Positions 33,238 through 43,674 of a stretch of DNA of 64,000 nucleotides are shown in pieces (within the stretch, counting starts at the first letter, position 1; each line of letters starts with the position of its first letter). Source of the stretch: Protula sp. h YS-2021 (taxonomy: Eukaryota; Annelida; Polychaeta; Sabellida; Serpulidae); the NCBI GenBank assembly GCA_949752745.1, contig OX457028.1, forward strand, positions 6,258,095 through 6,322,094. The letters are read 5' to 3'. A program made the position numbers and the translations under genes. The notes below the pieces were generated by a model. The model saw only the letters and a list, made by a program, of their open reading frames with translations, ran no database searches and had not been told where the DNA came from.

Positions 33238-34386
33238 CTAACAGTGGGTTGAACTCGTCTGTGTTTTACTGGTTTTCATTTCACGCTGGTTGCGGATTCT
33301 CGGGCAACACCTACACACATTTCCAAGCATTAACTTCCGGTAATATTTGCTCATTTGCACATACAGAACAAAATTCACACTGGAATTAAATACAACCAAA
33401 AGGTTTGTTATTGGATCAAGTACTTTAATTACCCCAGTGCCTGAAAATGAAAGGTCCTCTCTAATCCTCGCATCAAGACGCCAGAAGCACTGGAATATGA
33501 GGGGTGCGTGGCAGAATATAAACACACATAGGACGAGGACGATGGCTCGGCTGGCACCTCTCTCACGCTGACCTCGTGAAGACGACACCATTTGAGCTCT
33601 GCGTTTCTCTGCTTTTCTTAGTGCGACTAGCAAACGAGCAGAAATGACACTGAGGATGATGAAAGGGATGACGACTGATAGCACAGAATGAACGATTAAG
33701 GTAAATACCACATTTGTCCCACGTGAATGGCTAAATCTAGGTGCATACGAAATGAACGATGCATTGTCATAACTGCTGGTTTTAAGTCTTATACGGGTGT
33801 CAATCCAACTCTCCACGCAGAACATTGAAGAAAGTGCCACAACAATGCCAAGCGCTCGTTTGTAGGTGCGTGTACGGAAGAAGCGTCCTGCGTAATTTGG
33901 GCGACACAGGGCGATGTAGCGATGAACACCGATTAAAACGACCACCCAAACCGTAACGCTATGTGCTGTCACAAATAGTGGCGCAGTGATGTAAATAATA
34001 ACAGGCTGTATATAGCGACATAAAAAACTGTCACAATTATACTCAAACAACGCTGCTCTGTAGAATATATAAAGTAATGCAACGAGCGCATCGGTGACTG
34101 CGAGAGCTTTCAGCAGAAACGTTGCTGTCATTTTCTTCGGGACTTTCCGCAGACCCACGAAGATTAACGAGTTCCCCACAATGCCAAAACATCCGAGAAC
34201 AACGGTGATTATTCCCATGCAATATTCGTACAACTTTTGATGATAATCAAAGCTGTAAGAAAACGAGTCTTGTAATATGCTGTCATTCGTGAGCGAAGAT
34301 TCATTTTCGGTGCTATTAGTCATATCAATGAACATCCCAGTCGTGCTGTTATCCATTTCATATATATTTTGTACTGCAATTAACAA
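33238..34386 (-). CDS. rhodopsin-family peptide GPCR, FMRFamide-receptor-like, copy B
   Basis: Intronless 382-residue seven-helix receptor, paralogue of 23712-24818. It has sequons in the N-terminal tail, GNSLIF (71-76) in TM1, LAVTD (95-99) in TM2, HRY (155-157) at the TM3 end, an identical PFIILSV in TM5 and the third-loop block RKAEKRR-x-x-M-x-SSRGQRERGASR. TM6 keeps the proline (FCHAP, 291-295). TM7 is FNSSVNFVLY (333-342). The C-terminal tail has CRCCPRIRN plus the 14 residues lost from copy A. Changes between copies cluster in TM2, the first extracellular loop, early TM3 and the third extracellular loop, which are ligand-facing regions in this family. The intracellular side and N-terminus are conserved. 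The Met at residue 11 (codon at 34354-34356) is the likelier start because upstream sequence differs by an in-frame indel. This is the better candidate for a working receptor. Ligand unknown. Confidence 0.83.
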   Translation of the reverse strand: MLIAVQNIYEMDNSTTGMFIDMTNSTENESSLTNDSILQDSFSYSFDYHQKLYEYCMGIITVVLGCFGIVGNSLIFVGLRKVPKKMTATFLLKALAVTDALVALLYIFYRAALFEYNCDSFLCRYIQPVIIYITAPLFVTAHSVTVWVVVLIGVHRYIALCRPNYAGRFFRTRTYKRALGIVVALSSMFCVESWIDTRIRLKTSSYDNASFISYAPRFSHSRGTNVVFTLIVHSVLSVVIPFIILSVISARLLVALRKAEKRRAQMVSSSRGQRERGASRAIVLVLCVFIFCHAPLIFQCFWRLDARIREDLSFSGTGVIKVLDPITNLLVVFNSSVNFVLYVQMSKYYRKLMLGNVCRCCPRIRNQREMKTSKTQTSSTHC

Positions 34387-35317
34387 ACTGAATATTTAAC
34401 TGTTACATGACTTGGATAAATATTTCAATCTGATTGGTCGATTTCAAAGTCAATAATTATTCAATGTTGACCAGAAAGCAAAAGTCGATTTATATTGCAG
34501 TTATTTGTAATAAAAACACTTTGACTCAAAATAAGTTAATATTTGATAATTAGCACAATCTGATCCGTAGGAAACGATTTTATTTATTTATTTAGTCATA
34601 CAAAACGTCACAAGTCTACTCCTCCACAGCTCAATTACGTCTACTCAAATACTCAAATAGATTGATCGATTGATTGATTGATTGATTGATTTTGTTAGTC
34701 TTGAACACAGTTACTAGTCTACCTCACGGCTTCTCAATCACATATCCTCACCCAAACACTAGACACTAACAACACAACAATGTGCCTGTCAAACGAAGTG
34801 CTTTATATGCAAACAGAATTCTTCTGCCCATCCGTGTTTTTTTTCTTTGTTTTTTTTTTGTTTTTTTTTTTTTTTGTTTTTTTTTTGTCTTTTTTTTTTG
34901 TTTTTTTTTTTGTCTTTTTTTTTTTTTTGGTCTTTTTTTGTCTTTTTTCTGTCTGCAAACGTTTTTTTTACTATTTTAACTTTTAAATGGCACAAAAACA
35001 TCATACATATAGCGAAGCAAAAATATATACAAATAAACGACCAACTACTTGATTACAGAAAGGCTATACGGGAGACATTAGTGCTGGTAACAATTGGCAG
35101 AAAGACAATTGTCCGTAAACGACCTGTCTCTTGTTTTGAATTTTAAAATTTAATAGCAACTGGCTACAGATGCTGTGAAAGTCTTAGGAAAGTGCTACAT
35201 TGCTCATCTCCCTTTTTTTATTAAATTTTAATATTCAGTTCGCCACCAATGCTTACACTACACGACCTGTCAAGCTTTATAAAATTTGACGTATCAGCGC
35301 ATAGCTTCAGTGTCTTT
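34387..35317. other. copy B upstream region
   Basis: Homologous to 24819-25843 with shorter (TTTA)n and GATT tracts and a longer T-rich tract (34835-34975). No additional gene. Confidence 0.55.
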
Positions 35318-35565
35318 ATTCACAAAATTTAACTGTACAGTTAACAAATTCCGTTAACTGCTCCTGTAGCAAGCAGAACTTTTGGAAAGTTAAGTAATAG
35401 ATGAAGTTTTCATATTAAACAAATTCTTGTAAAAATTGTCTATGTAACTGAGCCAATTCAGCTGATTTCCCCTTGTGCGGTGTACAGTTAACTGCACAGT
35501 TAACTTTTGTGAACGCTAGCCCCGGTACACAGTTAACTGCACAGTTAACTTTTATGAATGCCAGG
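35318..35565. mobile_element. MITE with TTCACAAAAGTTAAC ends (unit B copy, extended)
   Basis: Homologue of 25844-25992. After the normal right end (near 35513) the block cacagttaactgcacagtta recurs and ends ttaacttttatgaat, so one end is duplicated. It also carries about 50 bp of internal sequence not in unit A. Confidence 0.65.
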
Positions 35566-35954
35566 GCTGGAGGTTAGAGATGGGTCAGAGATCTTTGCTC
35601 ACTAATTGTAGTTACTTTGCCTCACCCATTCGAGCTGGTACGGGTTAAATAAGAAAAAGAAATGTTATTCTTTCAAAACTCGTCCAAAGGTCTTCAGGAT
35701 GACTAGTGTGTGATGCCCAAACCTATTACCATTGTTTCATCAGAGATTCGTCTTTGTCAAATAAACTAATCAGACACTCGCCCACGTAAACGATTTTATG
35801 CACCATTTTTTTTGTATTATTTCAGCGCCTATAAAACTTTTTCAGATTTATTGACAATTAATGTACACCCACGAACAGAGCAAACCACTATATGTGGGTT
35901 GACGCAGCGGCCACTATATTTGAATCACAATGCACAGCAGTTACATGTTTTGCA

Positions 35955-36565
35955 AGAGGCAAACAAACAAACAAGAGGCAAACAAACAAGAGGCAAACAA
36001 ACAAGAAGCAAACAAACAAACAAGAGGCAAACAAACAGACAAATGGCAAACAAACAGACAAGAGGCAAACAAACAAACAAGAGGCAAACAAACAGACAAT
36101 AGGCAAACAAACAAACAAGATGCAAACAAACAAACAAGAGGCAAACAAACAGACAAGAGGCAAACAAGCAAACAAGAAGAGGTAAACAAACAAACAAGAG
36201 GCAAAGAAAAAGGAGGCAAACAAGCAGATAAGAGGCAAACAAACAGACAAGAGGCAAACAAACAAGAGGCAAACAAACAAACAAGAGGTAAACAAACAAA
36301 CAAGGGGCAAACAAACAAGAGGCACACAAACAAGAAGCAAACAAACAAGAAGCAAACAAACAAAGAAGAGGCAAACAAACAAACAAGATGCAAAGAAACA
36401 AACAAGAGGCAAACAAACAGACAAGAGGCAAACAAACAAACAAGAGGCAAACAAACAAACAAGGGGCAAACAAACAAGAGGCAAACAAACAAACAAGATG
36501 CAAACAGACAAACAAGAGGCAAACAAACAAACAAGAGGCACACAAATAGACAAAAGGCAAGCAAA
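35955..36565 (+). repeat. aggcaaacaaacaaacaag minisatellite (unit B)
   Basis: Same unit as 26362-26800 but about 170 bp longer and with a different variant order, including units gaggtaaacaaac and gaggcaaagaaaaagg that unit A lacks. It shows array turnover since the duplication. Confidence 0.92.
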
Positions 36566-36704
36566 ACGTGCGTCTTTTTTATATGTCGGGGAATACATCA
36601 AACACAAACAATTTGTATATTCTTATGCAGGAGAAAACCAAGTACGCCCCGATAAAACAGGAGAATTGATCCTTAGAAAAAATCAAAAAAAAAAAAAAAA
36701 AGAA

Positions 36705-37010
36705 ATATCAAAAACGTCGTTGATATCATGATATGAATATAAAAAAACGCCGTATTTATCGTGATATGAATATCAACACGTCGTTGACATCCTGATGAAG
36801 ATATTGTCGATGATGTTATGACATGAACTTCAAAAATATCGTTGAGGTTGTGATATGAATATCAAAAACAACGTTGAGATTGTGATAGTGATATCAGAAA
36901 CATCGGTATCAATATCAAAAACGTCGTTCAGATTATGATATCAATATCAAAAACACAGATGATATCATGATATGAATATCAAAAACGTCGTGGAGATTGT
37001 AATGCCGTTG
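36705..37010 (+). repeat. gatatgaatatcaaaaacgtcg tandem repeat (unit B)
   Basis: Homologue of 26935-27250, with one unit shortened around 36900. Confidence 0.85.
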
Positions 37011-37130
37011 CGAGGCAATCAGTCCTAATTTATTTTCTTTTTATTACGGGTATCTTTAAAAATATTGAAGATATCTAAACACTTTGAGATTTTAGATATC
37101 TGTTACACTAATTAATTAATATCTAAATTC

Positions 37131-37854
37131 GGTTGTAGGAAAAAATGGCAACGGAAAAAAATGGCAACGGAAATAATGGCAGCGGAAAATATGGCAAGTG
37201 GAAATAATGGCAACGGAAAATATGGCAAAGTGAAAAAACGGAAAAAATGGCAAAATAACAAAACAAAAATTTTATCACAATATTATTGTCAAATTTATTC
37301 TTAAGCGTAATATCACGAGCATGTTGCTCATTATAGACAGCTCCCCTAATAAATGCATTGTTGTGATGGCACCCGAACATCCATAGGATTAGAAATACTG
37401 TATACACAGGGTTTAAGTTTTGCCTGATGCAGCCCACATAAATGTTTTGTTACGTTGACACCCGAGCATCCGAAAGATTAACCGCATTGTACACACAGCG
37501 AATAAGTTTTGCCTGATGCATCCCAAATAGATGTATTGCTACGTTGGCACCCGAGCATCCAAAGGATTAACGGTGCCGCACACAGCGATTACGTTTTGCC
37601 ATTTTTGCTTGCACCCCAAATACCCTGACATCAAGTGGCATTAAGTGGTTTCGATTGGACTTTCTTTGATCCTGAGTAGTCAAGGTAGGCGATTTCTTTG
37701 TTTCGACTGAACTTCAGTGAAACCTGCAAAATTTGCCATTTTTTCCTTTTTTTCACTTTGCCATTTTTTCCGTTGCCATTATTTCCACTTGCCATATTTT
37801 CCGTTGCCATTATTTCCGTTGCCATTTCTTCCGTTGCCATTTTTTCCGTACCCC
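37131..37854. mobile_element. non-autonomous DNA transposon, 8-bp TSD, TIRs of atggcaacggaaa tandem motifs
   Basis: 724 bp are inserted in unit B with ctaaattc on both sides (37123-37130 and 37855-37862). The empty site is at 27366-27373 in unit A. The ends read ggttgtaggaaaaaatgg and, inverted, ggggtacggaaaaaatgg. Each TIR of about 125 bp is a string of atggcaacggaaa-like units (nine or so). The interior has three 89-bp tandem units starting near 37351, 37440 and 37529, each with ggcacccgagcatcc and a gttttgcc tail. There is no transposase. An 8-bp duplication suits hAT, P or Mutator-like families. I group it with the other motif-TIR elements in this window. Confidence 0.88.
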
Positions 37855-38203
37855 CTAAATTCAGTCACCGACATCTAGATTCAGTAAAAGAAATCTAAAT
37901 TCAATTATCGACAGATACACTGTTGATATAAACTTGAAAAAAAAAAACTGACAAGGCATTATTGTTATAATCCTGTAAGCGAGCCCCATTGCATCAACAG
38001 AATTTTTTATAGTAATTAATTCATACTCTGTTTCAAAGCTACATCACTCGTATAAAGGAGTATCGCCCTTCTTCAAGTTTTTTGCACTTTTTTATATATG
38101 TTTAATTCGAACAATCAGATTGTCAATATCTAGAGCACTTTTTTGTGTAAATTTTAAAAATATTCATTATGTGTGCGAAGAACCGAAATTTTTATCGATA
38201 CAA

Positions 38204-38289
38204 CAGCCATTGAATTAAGCCATTCGTTAAAGCTCGATATTCTTATTGACAGTCACAACCAGATGAGAATAGTATCATCAGGAAAGAGG
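38204..38289. other. right flank of unit B
   Basis: Homology to unit A stops here. Single-copy-looking sequence leads into a G-rich satellite. Confidence 0.5.
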
Positions 38290-38660
38290 CTTGAAGCAGA
38301 GAGGGGAGGAGGGGGCGGGGGAATGGGGGCTGCAATAGTAAGGCACCGTATCAGGCTGGAGGTACAGCAGTACCAACGCTGCACTGGGAGGGGATGGGGG
38401 GGGGGGGGGGGGCTACAACAGTACCCGCGCAATATCCACGGGGGAGGCTAAGACTGCACCCCAACTGTAGCGCGATGGGGGGGGGGGGGGGGGGCTAAAC
38501 CTATACCCGCACTGTATCGGGGGAAAGGGCTACATCAGTACAGGCGCGGGTGAGAGGTGGGGGGGGGGGGTAGGTTACAACAGTATCCTCACCGTGTCCG
38601 GGGAACTAAAATAATTCCCACACTCTATCGGAGGATTGGGGGAGGGGGGGGGGGGCTACA
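38290..38660 (+). repeat. G-tract satellite (gggggctacaacagtaccc)
   Basis: Five or six degenerate units of 60-80 bp combine a run of 11-18 G with ggctacaacagtacccgcgc and a tatc-ggg spacer. G runs are at 38396-38412, 38477-38494, about 38560-38570 and 38644-38655. Strong G-quadruplex potential on the plus strand. Confidence 0.85.
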
Positions 38661-38774
38661 ACAGTACTCGCGCAATTTGTGTAACAGTACCCACCAACTG
38701 CTTCCACGTCCCATGAAAGAAAATCATAAATGTCTGTGCTTAAACATCATGAATTGATCCAGGTGGTTGGTCTC

Positions 38775-39180
38775 TTCAAATATGGAACCTAAACGCGAGG
38801 TCCCAACCAAAGAACCTAAAAGCGAGGTCCCACACCCCTCCCCGCCCCTCCTCTCCCCTCTCCGCCCCTCTTTGCGCCCCTCCCCTCACACTCCCTCCTC
38901 ATCCCGCTCCTCCTCCTCCCCTCCCCATCCCTCATCCCGCTCCTCCCCCTCCTACCACCTCTCCCAGTCCCTCATCCCGCACTTCCCCTCACTCTCCTTC
39001 TTCCCTCTCCTCACTCTCCTCCCGCTCCCGCTCCTCCGCGCCCTTTATCCCGCCCTCACCCTCCCCGCCCTTCTCCCGCCTTCTGCTCCGCCTCTCCTCA
39101 TCCTCCCGCCCCCTCCCCCCTCCCTGCCCCACCAGTTCCCCTCTCCCCCAACCCCTCCTCATCCCCTGTTTTTCCGCCAG
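38775..39180 (+). repeat. C/T-rich low-complexity tract (cccctcctc)
   Basis: About 400 bp of cccctcc, ctcccgc and tcatcccgc words. Frames on both strands (for example 38767-39183) are compositional. Confidence 0.85.
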
Positions 39181-39719
39181 TGACACTTCAGGCATTTAGG
39201 CTGGGTTCTTCATTCCACGTGCCTTGACAATGGCATAACACGGGTCAGTACATAGATTAACAGATAAACCCGTTAAACTTTCCTCAGATAATACACACCA
39301 AGGTCTGCAAAAATCTATAATTTTAATTTATTCCTTCTGCTCAATAAGCTTGTTTTCTTTTATAATTTGTGTTACACTATAACATTTATTTTCAATATAA
39401 ACAAATTAGGTTAATTGTTATTGTTAATAAACTAATAAATAAAAATGGTCACTCTCTTTTTCATCAAGCTAAGCTATGTCAACTATTTAATAAATATATA
39501 ATTTGTTTTGTAATCGGTTTAACTTGTTTCAAAAGATGTTGAATTCAGTGGAATATGGTTTATTTACAAGCAAGCAGGCATACGGTTATTACGAAGTTAT
39601 TAGAAATAGCAGTCGTCATCAAAGGCATAATTAACGTATTATTTGCGAAGTGTTGTATTAATGTTGCAGCAGAGAGGCTTCAGAATGCGTTATCTATATT
39701 CATATCTCGTGCAGGAAAA
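39181..39719. other. gene-free AT-rich spacer
   Basis: Nothing recognisable. It lies between a C/T-rich tract and a G/A-rich tract of similar length. Confidence 0.5.
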
Positions 39720-39975
39720 ACTGGCTGTAGGGGAGGCAATGCAGGGGAGGAGGGGAGGGGTGATGAGGGGAAGGGTGTGTAAGTAGGGATAGGGGAGGGG
39801 TGAGGATCCAGGGAACGTGGTGAGGAGGGGAGGGGTGAGGAGGGAAGGGTGAGGAGGAGAGTGGTGTGGGAGGAGAGGGGGTGAGGAGGGGAGGGATGTG
39901 GAAGGGGAGGGACGACGAGGAGAGGAGGTGAGGAGGGGAAGGGAGTCGAGGGGAGGGGAGGGGTGAGGAGGGGAA
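39720..39975 (+). repeat. G/A-rich low-complexity tract (gaggaggggagggg)
   Basis: About 250 bp of gaggggagg and ggtgagga words. Its composition is complementary to 38775-39180, so the two tracts could pair. Confidence 0.85.
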
Positions 39976-42112
39976 ATATTTACAACTTCGGCTATTTTGG
40001 AAAGTGTTTGTCACTTTTTAGTGCAACAAAACGGTTTGATTAGGTAACAGGTATATATTGACGTTGAATGGTGCAATTTTTACGAAATGGTGCAGAGTGG
40101 CGCAGGAAAAATGACTTAAGTACTTAATGGCGCAAGGCTGAGCAAAAAAATGTGTCGTGAGAATAATGGAGAATAGCGTTCTGTACGCCAGCCAAAAGCC
40201 CCCCCTCCCCCACCCCCCTCCTCCCCCGACCCACCCCCACCCCCTTCGAAAATCCCTTCCCCACGCCCCTAACATTTGCGTAAAGCAGACTTGATTTAAT
40301 CACAGCAATCTCTTAATTCAATCTAATAAACTCATCACACTGCCACGCGTCGGCAACGAAATGAAAACAACGATTACACCAACCTCTTGAAATTAAACCA
40401 ATTGAAAATATTTAATAGCAACACAAAACTAGTATAGTTGTCTACGTTTTATGTCTTGTGTTCGTTTGTTTCTGTAATGTTTTTGTAGTTAAATTGTTGG
40501 TGAGAACATGATGAGATTAAGCTGTATTGGTTACTGGAGATTTCAATGTAAAAACACCTTTGAAGATTGTACGCCTCTTTGCTGCATGCTGTCTTTTTTT
40601 TTCTTTTTTTTCAGTCACAAATTTATTGTTGTGGTGTAAGCAATATATGCGACAATATAAATTTTCATATAAAATTTATGATTGTGAGAACACTTTCAAA
40701 GAAAATACATATTTTTAACCCCGCCCCCTCCCAATTTTTGTAAAATATTTTTAAATACAAATAATGATAAGACGAAAATCTATTTCTCAAAGGCGAAATA
40801 ATAAACACTTGGCCAAAAAAAAAATTTAAAATCACTTTCTATCTTGGTTTTCCTTTACAAACAACCCAATGTTTCTTTTTTTAGATTCTGAAACCTTTCT
40901 AACAAACTTTTTTGCTAGATCGAAACCTTGCTGAAAAGAGCTTCAGTACTTACTCTATGATATGGGGGCGCGACTTCAGATCAAATTCATATGAGCGAAA
41001 TGAGGGGGTCCTAGGGACAGTATGCCCAGAGCGGAGTAGTAAAGACAAAATGGCGGACCAGTAGAGAGAGAGAAAAAAAGTCCGAAACTTTGGCCCAGTA
41101 CAACTTCAATATACTTTGTTGTCATAAAAAAGATGGTACCATAAGTAACTTTTCAGAGATAAAAGTAAATTGACTATATTTTCCAGTGCCAAAAAGTAAA
41201 AACTCTAAAATTATAATATACAACGTTTAAAGAAAACATTCAAAGTGAAAATATGAGCAATTCTCAAATTTGTATTTATGGATTTATTTTCTTATTTCTT
41301 AAATGAGGCTTTCCTGTGTATCTGACCTTTTTCTGACTGCACAACTCCCTGGAACCCATCCTAGATCCCATCCTGGAATCCACCCTGGATCCCATCCTAG
41401 ATTCTATCTACTGTGAATAGACAAATGCTGAGCAGACAAGCCCTTTATTTCACAAACCACTATGGCTGAGAAAAAAAGCATTTTATAGCAGTATGGCCAC
41501 AAGAATCCATTTGGTATGTATCAGCCTGATACAATGACTTAAAATTGTGCATAATTGGTGAATATGATTGCTTAATTTGGGGGGACGATTTAGTGTGACA
41601 TAAAGTCTGAAAGCATTTATGTTAAGGGAAAAAAAACGTTTGCATTTAGAAACAAGAAATTCTACCGCAAATTTCTTAATTATATACAGTTCTAGCGTAT
41701 CGAATGGCTTATTAAAATAATACAAGGTCGTGGTGTTATTTTACGGATAGCAAGCGGAGAAGAGATTGAAGGCCAAAATGTGGTTGGGGGGAGGGGGAGG
41801 GCCGCAGGGGGGGGGGGGAACTCGAAACCCGAGGCAAACGACAGACTCTGACACAAGACTGTGCGTGTAAACAGTCGTCTTTGATTCAAACTTAGTTGCA
41901 CGAATCCCTTTTCCCTCATATTGATCTGTGTTTGCTTCTCTTATGTGTCATCATTTCATCAACCCCCTCTCTCCCCCCTCTTCCCCCCTCTCCCCTACAC
42001 CTCCCCCTTTCGTTTTGGATCAAGTAGACAGCGTGTTGTCAGACTCACTTGGCCACAGTTTGAGGGTTATTTTTCTGCACAATGCTATGTTTGTATTTCA
42101 ACGTAAAACGGT
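39976..42112. other. gene-free stretch containing a dispersed-repeat fragment
   Basis: No gene. C-rich tract at 40199-40262 and G-rich at 41785-41820. A short ccatcctagatccc array lies at 41345-41410. The repeat D fragment (40770-41130) is listed separately. Confidence 0.5.
40770..41130 (+). repeat. repeat family D, third (internally deleted) copy
   Basis: 40770-40940 (aaacacttggcc, then gaaacctttct) resembles 61440-61620. 41015-41115 (cagagcggagtagtaaagac to tacaacttcaatatactt) resembles 62840-62925, in the same order and orientation. Over 1 kb present between these blocks in the later copy is missing here. Confidence 0.65.
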
Positions 42113-42872
42113 AATCGTGTGTTCCGTTCTGTTTTGTCCGCTGTACCGAAATGTCCGCTAATTACAAGCTGTTCCAAAATGTCCGCTAACCCCGTTCCAA
42201 AGTATCCGCTCGTTCCAAAGTGTCCGCTAACCCTGTTCCAAAGTATCCGCTCGTTCCATAATGTCCGCTAAACCTGTTCCAAAGTATCCGCTCGTTCCAT
42301 AATGTCCGCTAAACCTGTTCCAAAGTGTCCGCTCGTCCTGGTTTGTCCGCTAACCCCGTTCCGTTTTATCCGCTGGTAGTGTCCGCTAAATCTTCAATTT
42401 TTAACCCAACCTACTTTGTCTTGTGACTTTTTTGTGACTATGTAACATCATGTGACATTATGTGACACTATGTGACTTTATGTGACTATGTAACATCATG
42501 TGACATTATGTGACATTATGTGACTTTATGTGACTATGTAACATCATGTCACATTATGTGACTTTATGTGACTTTATGTGACTCTGTGACATCATGTGAC
42601 ATTTACGACTTTATGTGACTCTGTGACATTATGTGACTCTGTGAGATTATGTGACTCTGTGACATCATGTGACATTATGTGACTCTGGGAGATTATGTGA
42701 CTATGTGACATTATGTGACTTTATATGACTCTGTTACATCATGAGACATTATGTGACATCATGTGACTATGTGACATCATATGGCTATATGACTATGTGA
42801 GGACTATGTAATTGCTATGTCAGCATAATTAGTCTAACTATGGATGTAATTATCAGACTGTTCATTAGACCA

Positions 42873-42945
42873 GCTCTGTTAGCTCACTTGGCAGAGCAGC
42901 GGACTCGTAAGCTGAAGATCGGTGGTTCGATCCCACCTAGGGGCA
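42873..42945 (+). tRNA. tRNA-Thr(CGT)-like sequence, left arm (probably pseudo)
   Basis: 73 nt fold as a tRNA: D stem gctc/gagc and T stem ggtgg/ccacc are perfect, the T loop is ttcgatc, and the anticodon loop ctcgtaa gives CGT. Box A (tagctcacttgg) and box B (ggttcgatccc) are near consensus, and a T-run terminator lies about 8 bp downstream. The acceptor stem (gctctgt against taggggc) has two mismatches and two G-U pairs. The anticodon stem (gcgga against gctga) has two mismatches. So it is a decayed tRNA or a tRNA-derived element rather than a clear functional gene. It lies inside the foldback transposon. Confidence 0.55.
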
Positions 42946-43601
42946 AACATAACTTTTCGTTTTTTGTTTGTTTTCTGTTTGTTTTTTGTTTGTTTTTAAC
43001 ATGGCCATATTTCTATGCCTTTTTTCACTGATAATATTTAATAAATAATATTTCAGTGGTTCTATTACAGTAAAAACTCATACACACAAAGCGTAGGAAT
43101 AAGTAAATTAAAGCCCTCACAGTGTGGGAACGATCAATAAATTTGAGAACATCAAAGGCCTAGACCGTGCGAACGATCGATAAATTTGAGAAGGAATGGG
43201 ATTTTCCCCACGCTAAGTCTAATGTTATATTTTATGTTATAGTAGTGGGAAAATGGTGGTTCGAAAGCACATTTAACAAATGTAGTTTTTGGAAAACATA
43301 TGATGCATAAAATAAGTTTCCCACTACTATAACATAAAATATAACATTAGACTTAGCGTGGGGAAAATGATCGTTCTCACGCTCTGAGGTCTTTTGCGCA
43401 CAAATTTATTGATCGTTCCCACACTCTGAGGGCTTTAATTTACTTATTCCTACGCTTTGTGTGTATGAGTTTTTACTGTAATAGAACCACTGAAATATTA
43501 CTTATTAAATATTATCAGTGAAAAAAGGCATAGAAATATGGCCATGTTAAAAACAAACAAAAAAACAAACAGAAAACAAACAAAAAACGAAAAGTTATGT
43601 T

Positions 43602-43674
43602 TGCCCCTAGGTGGGATCGAACCACCGATCTTCAGCTTACGAGTCCGCTGCTCTACCAAGTGAGCTAACAGAGC
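43602..43674 (-). tRNA. tRNA-Thr(CGT)-like sequence, right arm (probably pseudo)
   Basis: Mirror copy of 42873-42945, differing by one base in the D loop (ggtagagc instead of ggcagagc). The same stem defects are present, so the defects predate formation or last homogenisation of the palindrome. The two copies are divergently placed inverted genes, each reading toward the element centre. Confidence 0.55.

Larger units (their letters stand above)
29985..38203 (+). repeat. segmental duplication unit B (pairs with unit A at 17206-27712)
   Basis: The left block 29985-30720 matches 17206-17935 and the right block 32273-38203 matches 22918-27712. The right block is about 1.1 kb longer than in unit A because of a 251-bp insertion (32823-33073), a 724-bp insertion (37131-37854), an expanded caaacaagagg array and a partly duplicated MITE end. 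Both insertions have intact empty sites in unit A. Confidence 0.88.

Noticed and set aside
42840..43031. Small protein frame reading ALLAHLAEQRTRKLKIGGSIPP, and its mirror at 43498-43707
   Set aside because: This is the translation of the tRNA-Thr-like sequence, a well-known false protein.
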